This document shows positions 50,091 to 61,804 of a stretch of 64,000 nucleotides of DNA, piece after piece. The notes under the pieces are model-generated. The model had not been told where the DNA came from, ran no database searches, and worked only from the letters and a program-made list of their open reading frames with translations. This DNA comes from Agrocybe praecox (taxonomy: Eukaryota; Basidiomycota; Agaricomycetes; Agaricales; Agrocybaceae): NCBI GenBank assembly GCA_964017145.1, contig OZ024847.1, forward strand, positions 2,480,001-2,544,000, given 5' to 3'. Position numbers and translations under genes: made by a program. Each line of letters starts with the position of its first letter. The first letter of the stretch is position 1.

Positions 50091-52830
50091 GTCTTAGCTA
50101 CGCGACGCGTAACGGAAGAAGCCAAATGAAGTCGCGTGACCGTTCGGCGTTGAAGCGATCCATTCCGGGCGGCGGGGACCGGAATTATTCCGTCTTGCTT
50201 TTTCGCTTGCACATACGATTGCGCCTGTTCGCTCTTCTTTTGAAACCAGGACACATACTTTCAAGAAAGCATCTCCTTTAATTGATGCTAGGATTGCAAC
50301 TTTCCCAACATGACATGACATGGCTGGCAGAGAATCAGCCGAGTTGTTACCTGCAATACTGCAGCCAGGATCTTACTCTCCGAAAATATACTCGCTGGTG
50401 AGTGCATATAAGCATTAACTCTTCTGTTTCGTATCATTTATCTCTGCTTGCTTCGTAGCAGCTCTAGGTTTGGTCAAGAACACCGTACTTTATCTCAAAT
50501 TTTGAGTACTCGATCGAGGCTTACCCATGTCCGTCCCTCCAACCGATACTTCGGATTTCTATAATACATATGCGATTCAGCACATCTATATGTATTTCCA
50601 GAGTCCCCTCCTCATTTTGACGGACGAGTGCCGATGAATTTATACGTTCGGCTTATTTCACCTTTGTCGGCTTGATACTTTACCTTGTTAACGCGGTATT
50701 GGGTATGACGGACCTTGGAACTGAGGGGAGAAAGTGAATAGCTTCAAGGACTCTGGATATTTTGGTGAGTCTACCCATTCATTTCATAGAGTTGACCTTG
50801 TGGCTGAGCTTTTTCTAAACATCGTCAGAGCGACCCGGAGATTTACACCCTGGACATCTTTAAGCGCAGTCGATACTTGGGTATAAGGGGCTCTTTAGGG
50901 TATGGTTTGTGGTAAATCGGAGTCTGTGTCGTGTTAGTAAGTTTGCATTTTTGTTCCTGTGTCCTACATCATAGGTTAACTTTTTCAGCTTCTGTAAGAA
51001 GGTCTTACGCACCTACCCCCACTGCCGCCATCGCACGCACACACAATGCCTTGCAGTGGCCGGTCGATATGTACAGGGCTACTCCACCATCATATCGACC
51101 TAGTAGAAGCGAGCTCCCTTCTGAAGAAGTCTCAACCTATATGCGAGATTGCGGTGGCTATATGCACACCCGGCGGGGTGTACTCGGGCAAGTGGTTCTC
51201 GTGTGCAAAGGAACGAACACCGACGTGCTATCGACAATGGACGAAGACCGGTGGTTTTATATGTAGAAGAACGGCGAATGTATGCGTTTCCAGCGCGTCA
51301 ATGATGCTACTTCAAGGTACTGAGCTTCACTGCGGTTCAGGTTAGGAGGGCACAGCACCAGCGGCGGGTTGCTTATCGGAGTTGGGAGGGAAGACGCGAC
51401 GTTTATTCATGTACCACTTCTGCCGGAACATCTCGTGCGATAGTGCGTGGCTAGCACGAATCGCATGAGGTGATATGATCTATCCTCCTACCCCCAGCTT
51501 CAGGTGCCTCAATAGTTCATACGTCGTGGTTGTCTAGGTAGCATGAACTATTCATCCCAAAAAGTACGTATGTTGCATCTTTCGTGGTGTGCTATGGCAC
51601 TCAAACCTCTCTGTCCTTCCAGAGTTTCTTCTTCTGCTCTTCCTTTCTCTCGATGGTTATATACCTGGTTTTACGATCTGGATGATTGCAATGTACACAA
51701 AATCCATTTCGAGCTCATATATGTACTTAATATTCTCCTTCAAGGTTAGCCCGATGTAGTTCAGAGGGTCGCGTTCGATACGATGGATGAGGTGGAGATT
51801 GTTGAATATAAGTAGTGCATTCTTGTGAGTTACCGACCTATCCTTCATCACAGAACCTCGGAAATTTTCATGATATTTGACACATTCTCGTTGCAGCTAG
51901 GCCTTTAATGTCTCGAAGAATATATGTGCGGAAGGCGTCGACTGGGTTCAAAAATTTGTATGTTCTCTGGCTCCTCGATCCTGGCCCCCGTAATCGAAGC
52001 TAACACGTACACTTCTAGTGGGAACCTCATACCTACCTACACGTACTGCGACAGTGAACATGCGATGCCAGCGTTTGCAGTTACATACCTTGCTCTATCA
52101 TTGGATTGACGTGGAGCAACCAATGTGTGTTTGATCGAACGACGTCACTTACATCTCAGTGAAAGTGAGTCATCCAATTGTGCTGATTTGTTCCTCGTGC
52201 TGATCTACTACCTCGCGTTAACAGAGTGCTGTTTGACATTCAAAACATGTCCCGTATCAAGGCTTCGGTCGGGAAATTTGTCAGTTGTTATTTTTTCTTT
52301 GATAATATATTTGTCTGTGAAAGTTGGCGTCTCTCCGTTGCCGCCAATTGCACATACAACACTACCATTTTGCTCGTAAAGCTCACTCCCTCATCAGATC
52401 AAAATTTTCAATCGTCGATCGTTTTGCATCACATACCCCGCTTAACGCCACGTACATACCAGTCGAAGAGGTTGTGGCCCATGCCGGTGTGATGATATCG
52501 GAGCGTCTGAGGACAGGCTGGCTGGCAGAGAATCGAGAGTCGGCTGCGTGCAAAGCTGGTGTCCGCGTTCTGGATTGGTGCAATTGGGCACAAATGAGCC
52601 GGGTATAAGGTCTTTTTCTGGAGAGCTCGAGAAGGCTTGCACCATATGACAGTATGGAGTTCTTCTCGCACCATTGACTCTGAGAAACACATAAAAATAC
52701 TTACCCCCTAAGGAGCATGAAGAGCATCCCAAGCAGCCTCCCGAACAAGATATCAATTTCACTCATTCTCGATAATCTGGGCTGTATGTAGGACTCGCCA
52801 CAACCCAGATGGTAGAACGCTCGCATTAGA
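50091..52830 (+). repeat. Module R4, best-preserved gene-like repeat copy
   Basis: This copy is on the plus strand. The order is: the block GACGCGTAACGGAAGAAGCC (about 50104); a first exon 50321-50397 (MAGRESAELLPAILQP… then GTGAGTGC); a block LVKNTVLYLKF (about 50470); and an exon after a TTTTTCAG acceptor near 50989. That exon encodes SVRRSYAPTPTAAIARTHNA, then SYRPSRSELPSEEV and TNTDVLSTMDEDRWFYM. A 3' part (52130-52830) is repeated at 60500-61170. Stops and shifts remain between exons. The protein family is unknown to me. Orientation is convergent with TPR4, the same relation as R2 to TPR1 and R3 to TPR2. Confidence 0.6.
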
Positions 52831-53467
52831 AAGAACGTTGCTGGCGCATTGGCCATGTGCGTAAGTGAATTTCTCCCCTATACCTGACGTGGGCTTTGAA
52901 ACGTTGACCAGTTGATCTCCAAAGGTCATGTTGAATTTGGTACACTACACTTGGAGCCAAAGACTAGCCAGGTATAAACAATCAGCAATTCAGCTCAAAC
53001 GATATTATTGTAAAAGAAACTTTACCTTCAAAAACGGTCCTGGACTCGGCTCGGAAGATATCTTGCAATTTGATGGACATGGACTGGTCTGCCAAATAAA
53101 GTGATAATATGTTCTGATTTAGAGATTTTAGGCAAATGTACTCTATTATCTTTGAACACCGTGCTACTAACTGCCTGCAAATCTGATTAACTTGTTAGGC
53201 AATGTCATATATGAGTTCTAGCATGGCGCGTGAAAGACGACTTGCTTCGAGCATGTCCTGCCTCAGTACATGTATTCTCGAAGGATAGAAACTGGCACAA
53301 TACTGGATATCAGATACAAATTTTGTACAGTATTATAGCTACTAATATATATAAAAGAAGAGTTCATCTAATTAACTCATGGAGAGCCAGAAGCAAAACG
53401 ATCAGAATGGACAATAATATAAAGGATGATTTTTCCGACAATAACAAAGTAAAACCTAGTCTGCGAG
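52831..53467 (-). repeat. TPR4 3' flank, diverged
   Basis: On the minus strand, GACTAGGTTTTACTTTG just after the stop resembles the TPR2 flank (GATTAGGTTTTACTTTG). ATTTGTATCTGATATCCA resembles the TPR2 block GTGTATCTGACATCCA. The rest is diverged or replaced. No gene is supported. Confidence 0.45.
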
Positions 53468-56400
53468 TCATATAGGTTCATCCGACGGAAGTCCTATATT
53501 TGCAAATTGGGATATTACTGCGCTTTCGAGTATATCGTCTTGGTCTTGGTGCCCGCACACAAGATTGATGTTTTTGAGGAGATTCTTCCACGCTGCAAAA
53601 TTTCGTTCCCTTTTCAACGCCACCTCCACAAGATCATCGAGGCTCGGGAATATGAGGCGCAGACGTTTGCGCAGGTCAGCGAGTTCGCTCCTGACGGCGA
53701 CACCTTCTTCGTGTCGGTCTGACGCGCACTCTAGGTTTCCTAACGCCCATAGGGTTATAGCCAGTTTGATGAACCAAAGATTCCAGGTTTGTGAATGTTG
53801 TTGGTAGAATAATCGGACGTCCAGGAGCAGTTCTCGTGCCTGATCCAGGTCGTTGTAGGCGAAGAGACGTAGGGAGAGACTGTATTGAGCTTGTGCATAG
53901 TATTCCTGGTTCCTGGTTTTGGAGGACTTCTTCCACCTCTCGCATGCTTGTATAGCCTCGTGTGCAGCAATAAGAGCCTCTTCCTCCCCAGCGTCAGCGA
54001 GCAGATCAGATAAAATCCACCAACGTGGAGTTGTGTTATGATATCTAAGAATGTCAATCGACTTTCGAATGTTGGATTCAGCATTATCGATGTTCCCACT
54101 GCATCGGTAGACAAGTGATGAATTAGTCAAATAAAAGGCATACCGCACGTCCTTCAAATCACGTTTCGCAGCAAACATGAGACAATCTTCAATCCTGTCG
54201 AGCGCAAGTGGAACTTGTCCCATAATATATAATATCATGAGGGTTTCAGTCCTTGCCCAGAGAAGTGAGGAGGCAACATAATGAGCGTTCGCGAAGGGTT
54301 GTCCAATCTTAATCGCCTTGTCATAGGCGATTAATGCCTTGTTAGGATGACCCTGATCGCAAAGAAGTCTGCCAGAAGCTACAAGTATGACGGTGTGCAG
54401 TCCAGCCGAATCTTCTTCTTCAGCTGGATGAGAGCCAAACCAAGTGAGAACCTCTTCAATAGCGGCACTGCCTTCTGCAAGTTGGTCAGAGTCTTCTAGC
54501 AGCTCTATGTGCTCCCGGAGGAGACGAATAAGAAACATTTGCCGGTCGGGAAATTGCTTGACCAGTGCCCGAGAATGTTGAATGACCTCTCGGCTCCGTT
54601 CCACAGACTTGGGTTCCATATAGCAAGATCCATATTCAGTTCAAGGATTTCCTTGTAGCCCTTCACCAAAAAGGGGTTTTGTTTAATCAAGCCGCTATAA
54701 AGCTTCATTGCTTCATGGCCTGCACCGAAGGCCCGTCCATAATCAGCCGCAGAACAAAGTCGACGTGCCAGATTGTCAAAGCTAGCAGCAAGAAATTTAA
54801 CGTTTTCAGAATCGTGAAATGCTAGCATGCGCCAATGGGTGACAGCTGATTCCGCAATTTGTACCGCCTTGAAAGTGTTTCCTTCGTGTTGAAAGGCGTT
54901 GGAAGTATACCAATAGACATTGTACAGATCCCAACCTATCAGCGAAGACCGGTAGGTTGCCAGTAATTGTTCCCCGACCGACACTGCCTCCACGTAACGC
55001 CTTGAATGGTAAAGAGATTCCATTAGATGCAAAAGTGATTTGGCACGGAGCTGATGATCCTCAATATGTTTTTGCACTATTTGTTCAAGTTTCTGGCATA
55101 CCACACCTGCCCCTTCAATGCGGTCCAAATCTGATAAAATCTTAGCGTACCTCGCCAGGGACAGAGGAAGGTTTCCAGGAACATTTCCAGTCAGTTGAAG
55201 TACTTTCTCGTACTGAGATGCCGATTGTTGTGCGTATGAAAGAGATTGATTGATGGACATTACGTCCCGATACTCGTCGGATGCAAGGGAGTGACAAAGA
55301 TATGCCATCCAAAGACTGACATCGGTGTAGTTGTGCCCAACCCTCTGATCTAGTGCACTGTATAGTTCGAGCGCCTTGATACATGCGCTTACTGATTCAT
55401 TTTTTCTACTGGTTGAAGACAGACTGCAATGCAGCTCCCCCAGTGCCTGAGCAAAATCGTTGATTTGTGTCCCGTCCAACGTCATAACGATTGGTCCACG
55501 CATTTCGTTTATGATGTTTACTTCCATTTGCAAGACAGATGTGGGTTGTCCAATTAGGCGCTCGTAGGTTTGCACCGCTTCTTCTGCATCGCGGGAGGCA
55601 TTTTCCAAATCTCCATTCAGACGCGCAACATAGGAGGAATAGCAAACCAAACGAGCAAGCTCGATTTGGGCTTCGAAGGTTGGATTGGCAACCACGAGAC
55701 GACGTCCAATGGTCACAGCCTCTGTTATTGCTTTGTACGCTAGGACATGGTCCCCAGTGTCTACACGACTGCACGATATGTGGTAAAGTGCATGCGCAAG
55801 GCGGGGTCCGTAAACATTACTGTTTGTCTTGCTGAGTATCCTGTAAAGGTCCATGGTAAACTGCGCCATTGTGAAAGATTCTTGATACATGTTGAGGATT
55901 GCAAGCATTGTACACAACTGCGACATTGCCCATGCACCGCGCTGGATCGACAATCCATTATTGTGTCGGCCTTGGATGCTATCTTGTATCTTCACTATGA
56001 GGGAGGAGATATTGGATTGTACATCTTCTATTTCCTCCTTGGTAACGGGCGTTAGAAAAATGACAGACCGAAAAGGTTTCAAATGTACACTATCCGGCTC
56101 TTCAACTGGATATGGTCCGCGAGAAGAGAGGGATTTGAATAGGGTGTCGATCTTGCCCACTTGAAGGGTGATATACTCCTTATACACAAGGTGTTCGGCT
56201 AATTTGACATGTGGGGGAAGTTGGGATAATATAAAGGGAGTGGAACCCAGGAAGGCTAGGACGTTGTCATCCGGCACGTGAGCGGTTGATGGTTGCAGAC
56301 GGGGGCTAGCAAACCCGGCATGCATAACAGCACCTCGTATTTCGATAGCGGTCGCCTCAATTCGGACCGCAGTGGCCTGAGTGTGAGCAGTAGCGGCTTG

Positions 56401-57036
56401 GACCTGAGACGTTGTAGCCTCAATACGTAGTAATGCATACATCTTTCAAGGTAAATATATTTCTGTCAACATATATCCAGCTGCGTATTGATTAATCTCG
56501 TACCATAAAATCACTTCGACATTTGTTTGCGCCATCTCGCAGATTTCGAATGGATTCCTCCACGCTATTCCGCTTCCACCATGGACCAACTTTCCGCTTT
56601 ATCCAGGTACGTAGTTTCCCGTCCGAGGCAGCGTGGACTTGTAGTATAGGTATGCACTTCTCGTGTACCGTTTCCATTTCCCTGCGGGGTATGTCAATCA
56701 AACGGCTCAATTAGTAATATTAAACACGCACTTCAATAGCCTTAGTACGGCGTCCTGCATATCCGGCACACTGTCTAGAACTTCTCTATGCGCATCGTAG
56801 AATTTCTTGAGCTCTTGTACGCTTCCGAGCGTCTCCGCAGCTAGAGATTCTGCTCTTTGCATATTTCGACCAGGCTAAGAACGAGATACTCTCAGCTTTA
56901 AGGCCTTCGTTCAGTTGCGATGGAGAATCCGCACCTTTTTAAACGAGTCATTAAGCTTTTGTGCGAGTTCGATAATGTCCTTGAGTGCTGTTGTGAGCGA
57001 GACTACGGCCAGAGTAATTGATAATGGATCTGCCAT
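53468..57036 (-). pseudogene. TPR4: inverted paralogue disrupted by a frameshift
   Basis: The minus-strand exons are 57036-56935, 56874-56732, 56681-56504 and 56442-53468, with the same phases as TPR1-3 and introns of 60, 50 and 61 nt. The N-terminal bundle (HKEVLDSVPDMQ-type block, WIKRKVGPWW), four heptads (ATTSQVQ, AATAHTQ, ATAVRIE, ATAIEIR) and TPR pairs are all recognisable. Near 54620 the frame breaks. Where TPR2 has a segment of 63 nt, from the AAT of NMDIA to the GTC of QEV, TPR4 has 53 nt. This net 10-nt loss removes most of the TQAKMEI-equivalent region and shifts the frame. Without it the remaining 383 codons would be open to the DEPI stop, so the lesion looks recent. A sequencing or assembly error is the main alternative. 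The truncated product would be about 786 aa. Confidence 0.8.
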
Positions 57037-58554
57037 CGTATGTACACGAATCGAAGAAAAGGATGGGGTTGTTGTTAGGTGAAAAGTCGCCTGAGATTAT
57101 ATGATTTCACTGAATATCAGCACTGCAGTTCAGCAATGCCCATCTGTCTGCTATAAATAACAGACTATTAGAGCGTTCATTCATGATCTTCCAAAATTAA
57201 CCTACCTGTGTACATGCAATGTAGCGCGCATTGACCATGCAGTCAAATCCATTATGGATGAAGTATCTGTAAACGATGGTGGACACGATTGAAAAATACA
57301 GGTGTCGAAATGAGAACTCGTAAGTTGTGAAGCGTTTGTGGTCTTCCGCGTACAAAGTTAAACATACTCTGCCTGAGGCTGTGAGAGAGATATCAGTCGC
57401 ACATCATCGCAGAACCATGATGCACAGCGTAGTGTAGTCATCGCATACAGATATGGTAGAGGAAAGGGAAAACGAAAAGGAACTGTCGTTAGCGCTGATG
57501 GGAATATCCTGTGACGACGTTACTAAATAACACCGGACGCGATTAATTTCAACGTTGCCGTTCAGTGAGCACCTACTTTCAGCTTTCCAGTTCGCTCCTT
57601 AATTCATCATGATCCCAAGTGTCATTAGGTTATAACCACCTTTACAAAACTCTATGTCCTGAGCCCTTTGTTCAAATATATCTGGGGATTGATCTCAAAT
57701 AACCAGGTTAACAGAAATCTATTTAACGACGGCCGTGTCTTACATAGATAGTGCCCAATGATCAATACATTCCTGTTCATACCGTCAAAATACGAAAGAC
57801 CCATTGCTTAGGATAGCAGCGACAAGGGAAAATCGGTGTCGAATTCGGGTGCTTCACCGTATCTGTGAAAATCCTCCTTCGGCACAATTTCCACGAGACG
57901 TCTGGGTTTCACCTAGCACGAGTACGAGTTTGAGCGAGCAAAGGAGAGATTGGAAATTGATTTGAAAATCAGTAAGTGTCAACGCAACTGAGATATATGC
58001 TACCTTTTCTGTTATGGCTTCATATCTTCTTTGAGTACTGTGAATATTGGACGATAGTCGCGGTGCTGTAAAAAGGGAGTAGTGACTCAAAAGCTTATGA
58101 AAAACATGGTAACTCGACGCTTTCTTTAGTAGTCGCGCCTTCAGATCACCACTCCGGCCTAGGACCAACGTTAACAAAAACGGACACCACCGCGTGTATG
58201 AATTAGCCAAAGACGCAATATTTCGTTCGATCGATATGAAAAATGAAGGGAGTTCGAGTTGAGAGCGTCCGTAGAGTATAGAGTCCACTCCGAGACCTGG
58301 ACTACGCAGTCACGTCTATTTTTCCAGTTTCATAGTTGAGCATCACGTCCAAGGGAGAAATGGGAGATGCGTAAGGAATGGAAAAAGGACGTTCGTGAGA
58401 ATACAGGGCGTCGTAACTCGAGAAATGGGGAGCATTGCAAGCCCAGGATTTGATGGGAGAGTACCATCGACTTGCAAAAAAAATTCAAACAAATACAGAA
58501 TGACGATGTCAGCAAGAAATGACTGAGGTGCGTGGAATCACCGTGAAAGGGAAG
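57037..58554 (-). promoter_or_regulatory. TPR4 5' flank
   Basis: On the minus strand this shares with TPR1 a CCCATCAGCGCTAACGACAG block (about 57505), a GATATCTCTCTCACAGCC block followed by TCAGGCAGAGTATG (about 57400), and a short TCATTCATG-like block near the gene. The flank is closer to TPR1's than to those of TPR2 and TPR3. The distal part (57600-58550) contains no supported gene. Confidence 0.4.
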
Positions 58555-61190
58555 AACGACGCGACGCGTAACGGAAGAAGCCGAATGAAGTCGCGTGACC
58601 GTTCGGCGTTGAAGCGACCCCTCTTCCACCTCAGAGAATTGGAGCTAGTGTTGCCGCGGTTCGACTCCGCTCGACTCCGCTCCGCTTTTGTGACTACGCG
58701 AGTCAATCAGCCGTTGAGCCGAGCGAAACCGCATCGCCACCAACTCGCTCAGCCCGACTTCCGCTCGCTTCCGCTTAAGTCGCGACTCCACAGTCCAAAA
58801 ATGGAAGTTCAAGTTTTTATGTACATTATACATTCAAGATCATAGTTTTAGCGAAATCCTACCTATTTCCACCCCAATATTCACCGGAAAGTCTTTCTAG
58901 AACTTCAATCTCCTCTTTTTTTCTGTGCTCCTACTGTGAAATCCAAGGGCGTATTCAATTCGGCAGTCACGCGTCACGCAGGCTCAGAATGTGCCGAAAT
59001 GTCACGGTAGTCACGGTGAAATTGGGAATGTGCTTCTGAGGTGCCCAGCATCTTTCCGTAATGCTATAGCAAGAAAATAATTTGAATGTAGAGGGAGTAT
59101 ATAGAGATACGGAAGCAAACGGCGTTGAAACGACGTGAAAGTGAACGAGGAGAATTCATGATTGCCTGGGATTTCCCGATTCGGCCCGAGTCGCGACTCA
59201 AGTCGCTTTGAAGTCGCCCATAGCGCGCTATCTTTGACTTGCAAGTCGTGGGAGTTGCCAAGTCGCACGTGCGACTCCGCTCGGCTCATTTCAGCTCCGC
59301 TCGACCGACTAGTCGCTGGGAGTCGAACCGCCGGCAACACTAATTGGAGCTTTCTCGAGGATAATATGCCTGGGAGAGAATCAGCCGAGCTATCGCTTGC
59401 AATATCGCAGCCCATTCATCTGGTGAGTCTATGCTCTCATATACTGTTCTTTTCCGCGTCATTAAATTCTGGTTGCTCATTCGCAGCTCTAGTTTCTCCC
59501 AAGGACGCATCCCCTAATCTCCCATTCTGAGTACTCTATTGTCACTTCAAGGATGTCCCACGTCAGCGCAGAGAGGCTTACCCACATCGGCTCCTCCGTC
59601 GAACATGTTGAACTGCTGCTTTCCTCTACCTGTGAAGCTCGTAGGATGGTCACTCGCGACCAGTACGTACGCTCTTTTCTTCTTGACATGTTATCCCACT
59701 CACATCTATCCGCCCTTTCAGACTCCCCCTCTTCTTCCTTTGAGGAATGGGTATCGATGCATGGGTGTGTTGGGTTTGATGGCCTGCCATCAATATCATT
59801 GTAAGAATATATTTTTTCTACACATATATGCGCTGGTTATGTATCATCAAGTTTAGCCTACCTTCTCAGTTCAATTTATCGCCTTGTTGTCGCGGTATAT
59901 CGTACGGTGGACATTCGGGGATGGGAAAAAGAGAGCATCAAGGACTCTGGATATTTCGGTGAGTCTACTCACCCATTCCATAGGGTTGAACGTGTCTCTG
60001 AGCTTTTTCTATCCATATCCAGATCGTACGCGGCATCTAAACTCTGAACATCGAAGAAGTAATTGCTCGAGGACGCGGAATCGGTTGCAGTGCCTTTGAG
60101 GCACGAAATACGTATGTTACATTTTCCATGATGTACCATCCTTTTCAACCTCTTCCTTCCAGAGTCCCTCGCTTGTGTAACCCTATCTAGTGGATAGGTT
60201 CATTCTCATATTCCCGATATTTTCGATGGACATAAAATTATTGCATTGTGCGCAATATCCGTTTTGAGTTCGTATATGCGCTGAAAATTTTCAAGGTTAC
60301 TTTACTTCCCAATTTCCATTTATCTTGTCGTTGGGGCAGTATGAACGGCATTAAATAAGCATCAGGGTGTTTCGTACGTTGCTGGTGAGTTAGCGACGCG
60401 TCTTATACGCCTGGGGGAACTGTTATCCATCTCCACAGAATACCTGGAACGTTGATGCTCTGCTTGGAATATTCTCGTGCAGCCGATCTTTTGACCATAC
60501 ACCACATCTCGCTGACGGTGAGTCATCTAATTGTGCTGATTTGATCCTGTCGCGCTGACCTACTCCCTCGTGTTAACAGGGTGCTGTTTGATACTCAGAA
60601 CATGTCACGTATCTTGTTTTTTTTTTTTTTTGAGAATATATCTGTCTGTAAAAGTTGGCGTCCCTACGTTGCCGCCAATGGCACATACAACACTACCATG
60701 TTGCTCGTAAAGCTCACTCCCTCATCAGATCAAAATTTTCAACTGTCGATCGTTATGCATCACATACTTTGCTTAACGCCATGTACATAGCAGTCGAAGA
60801 GGTTATGACCTATGGCGGTGTGATGGCATCGGAGCGTCCGAGGACAGGAAGGCTGGCAGAGAATCGAGAGTTGGCTGCGTGCAAACCTGGTGTCCGCGTT
60901 CTGGATTGGTGACAGATGGACCGGGTATAAGGAGAAGGCTTGTACCATATGACAGTATAGACTTCTTCTCGCACCATCGACTCTGAGAAACACATAGAAA
61001 TATGTACCTGCTAAGGAGCATGAAGAGCATCCCAAGAAGCCTCCTGAAGAATCAATTTCACTCAATTTCGATAATCTGGGCAGTATGTAGGACTCGCGAC
61101 AACCAAGATGGTAGAACGGCCGTATTAGAAGGAACTTCGTTGCTGGTACATGATGTACTTTCTTTTTCAACCTCTTCTTCCTTCTAGATT
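58555..61190 (+). repeat. Module R5, interrupted by a MITE
   Basis: This is the plus-strand module copy. It begins with the ACGCGACGCGTAACGGAAGA block (about 58558) shared with R4. It is split by the MITE at 58646-59342 and then resumes with the first exon MPGRESAELSLAISQP (about 59368-59422, donor GTGAGTCT). A block after a CCTTTCAG acceptor (about 59720) and a segment ending in a GTGAGTCTACTC donor (about 59958) follow. The last 670 bp (60500-61170) repeats 52130-52830, including SSDQNFQ and LAENRELAACKPGVRVLDW. There is no intact product. Confidence 0.6.
58646..59342. mobile_element. 697-bp hAT-like non-autonomous element (MITE)
   Basis: The ends are TAGTGTTGCCGCGGTTCGAC and, in reverse complement, TAGTGTTGCCGGCGGTTCGA: a 10-bp perfect terminal repeat extending to about 23 bp with one indel. 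It is flanked by a perfect 8-bp direct repeat ATTGGAGC (58638-58645 and 59343-59350). Eight-base target duplications and a (C/T)AGnGTTGCC-type terminus are typical of hAT elements. The subterminal regions are full of short GCGACTC/CGACTCCGC motifs in both orientations. It has no transposase. It split the region upstream of the first exon of module R5. Confidence 0.85.
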
Positions 61191-61194
61191 TTCC

Positions 61195-61804
61195 CGCATG
61201 CGTGACCGGTTCTGGTTGATAGGTTCAGCCTCATAATCCCGATGATGGTACGCCATTATCCATATCCGTTTGAGTTCGTGTATACGCTGAACATTTTTAT
61301 TCAAGGTTACTTAATTAACTTCCCAATCTTCGTGTACCTTGCCTTCGGTGCAGTACGGACCCGAACAAAAATATTGAATACCAGGAAGTATATCCTCAAT
61401 TGAAGCATTCCTGGTGAGTTGCAACCCGTTTCATAATATCGCATATACCGCGCTGAATTCTTATCCATCGACACAGAGCACCTTGAATGTCGATACTACA
61501 TACTTGGAATATTCACGGTGCATCCAAGTTTCTGACATCTGGGTCAATTCGGTCCTGTCGCATTGATTTATTACCTCGACGTGCTCAAAGCGAACATCTC
61601 TCCACACGTTTCTCGATCCAAGTTGTCAAGTGTTTCCTTCTGCCTTTGATTACTTTATGTGTGTTCAAGAGGTAGAGACTAGAATTGCATTGGATGTCAG
61701 ATACAAGTGTTGTACTACAAAACTATAACTGCAGGCATACGTGGAGTATGCACCTTTTAACCAATGGAAAGCAAAATAAAACCTAGTCTGTGACGGTGTT
61801 ACAG
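61195..61804 (-). repeat. TPR5 3' flank
   Basis: This is the reverse complement of the TPR2 3' flank (15986-16600), with the same blocks such as CCTGCAGTTATAGTTTTGTA and TTCCTGGTATTCAATATTTT. It shows that the stub at 61805-62060 came from a whole unit. Confidence 0.7.

Noticed and set aside
54505..54640. Reading the TPR4 frame break as an intron
   Set aside because: TPR4 is shorter than its paralogues at this point, so there is no extra sequence to splice out. A net deletion explains it.
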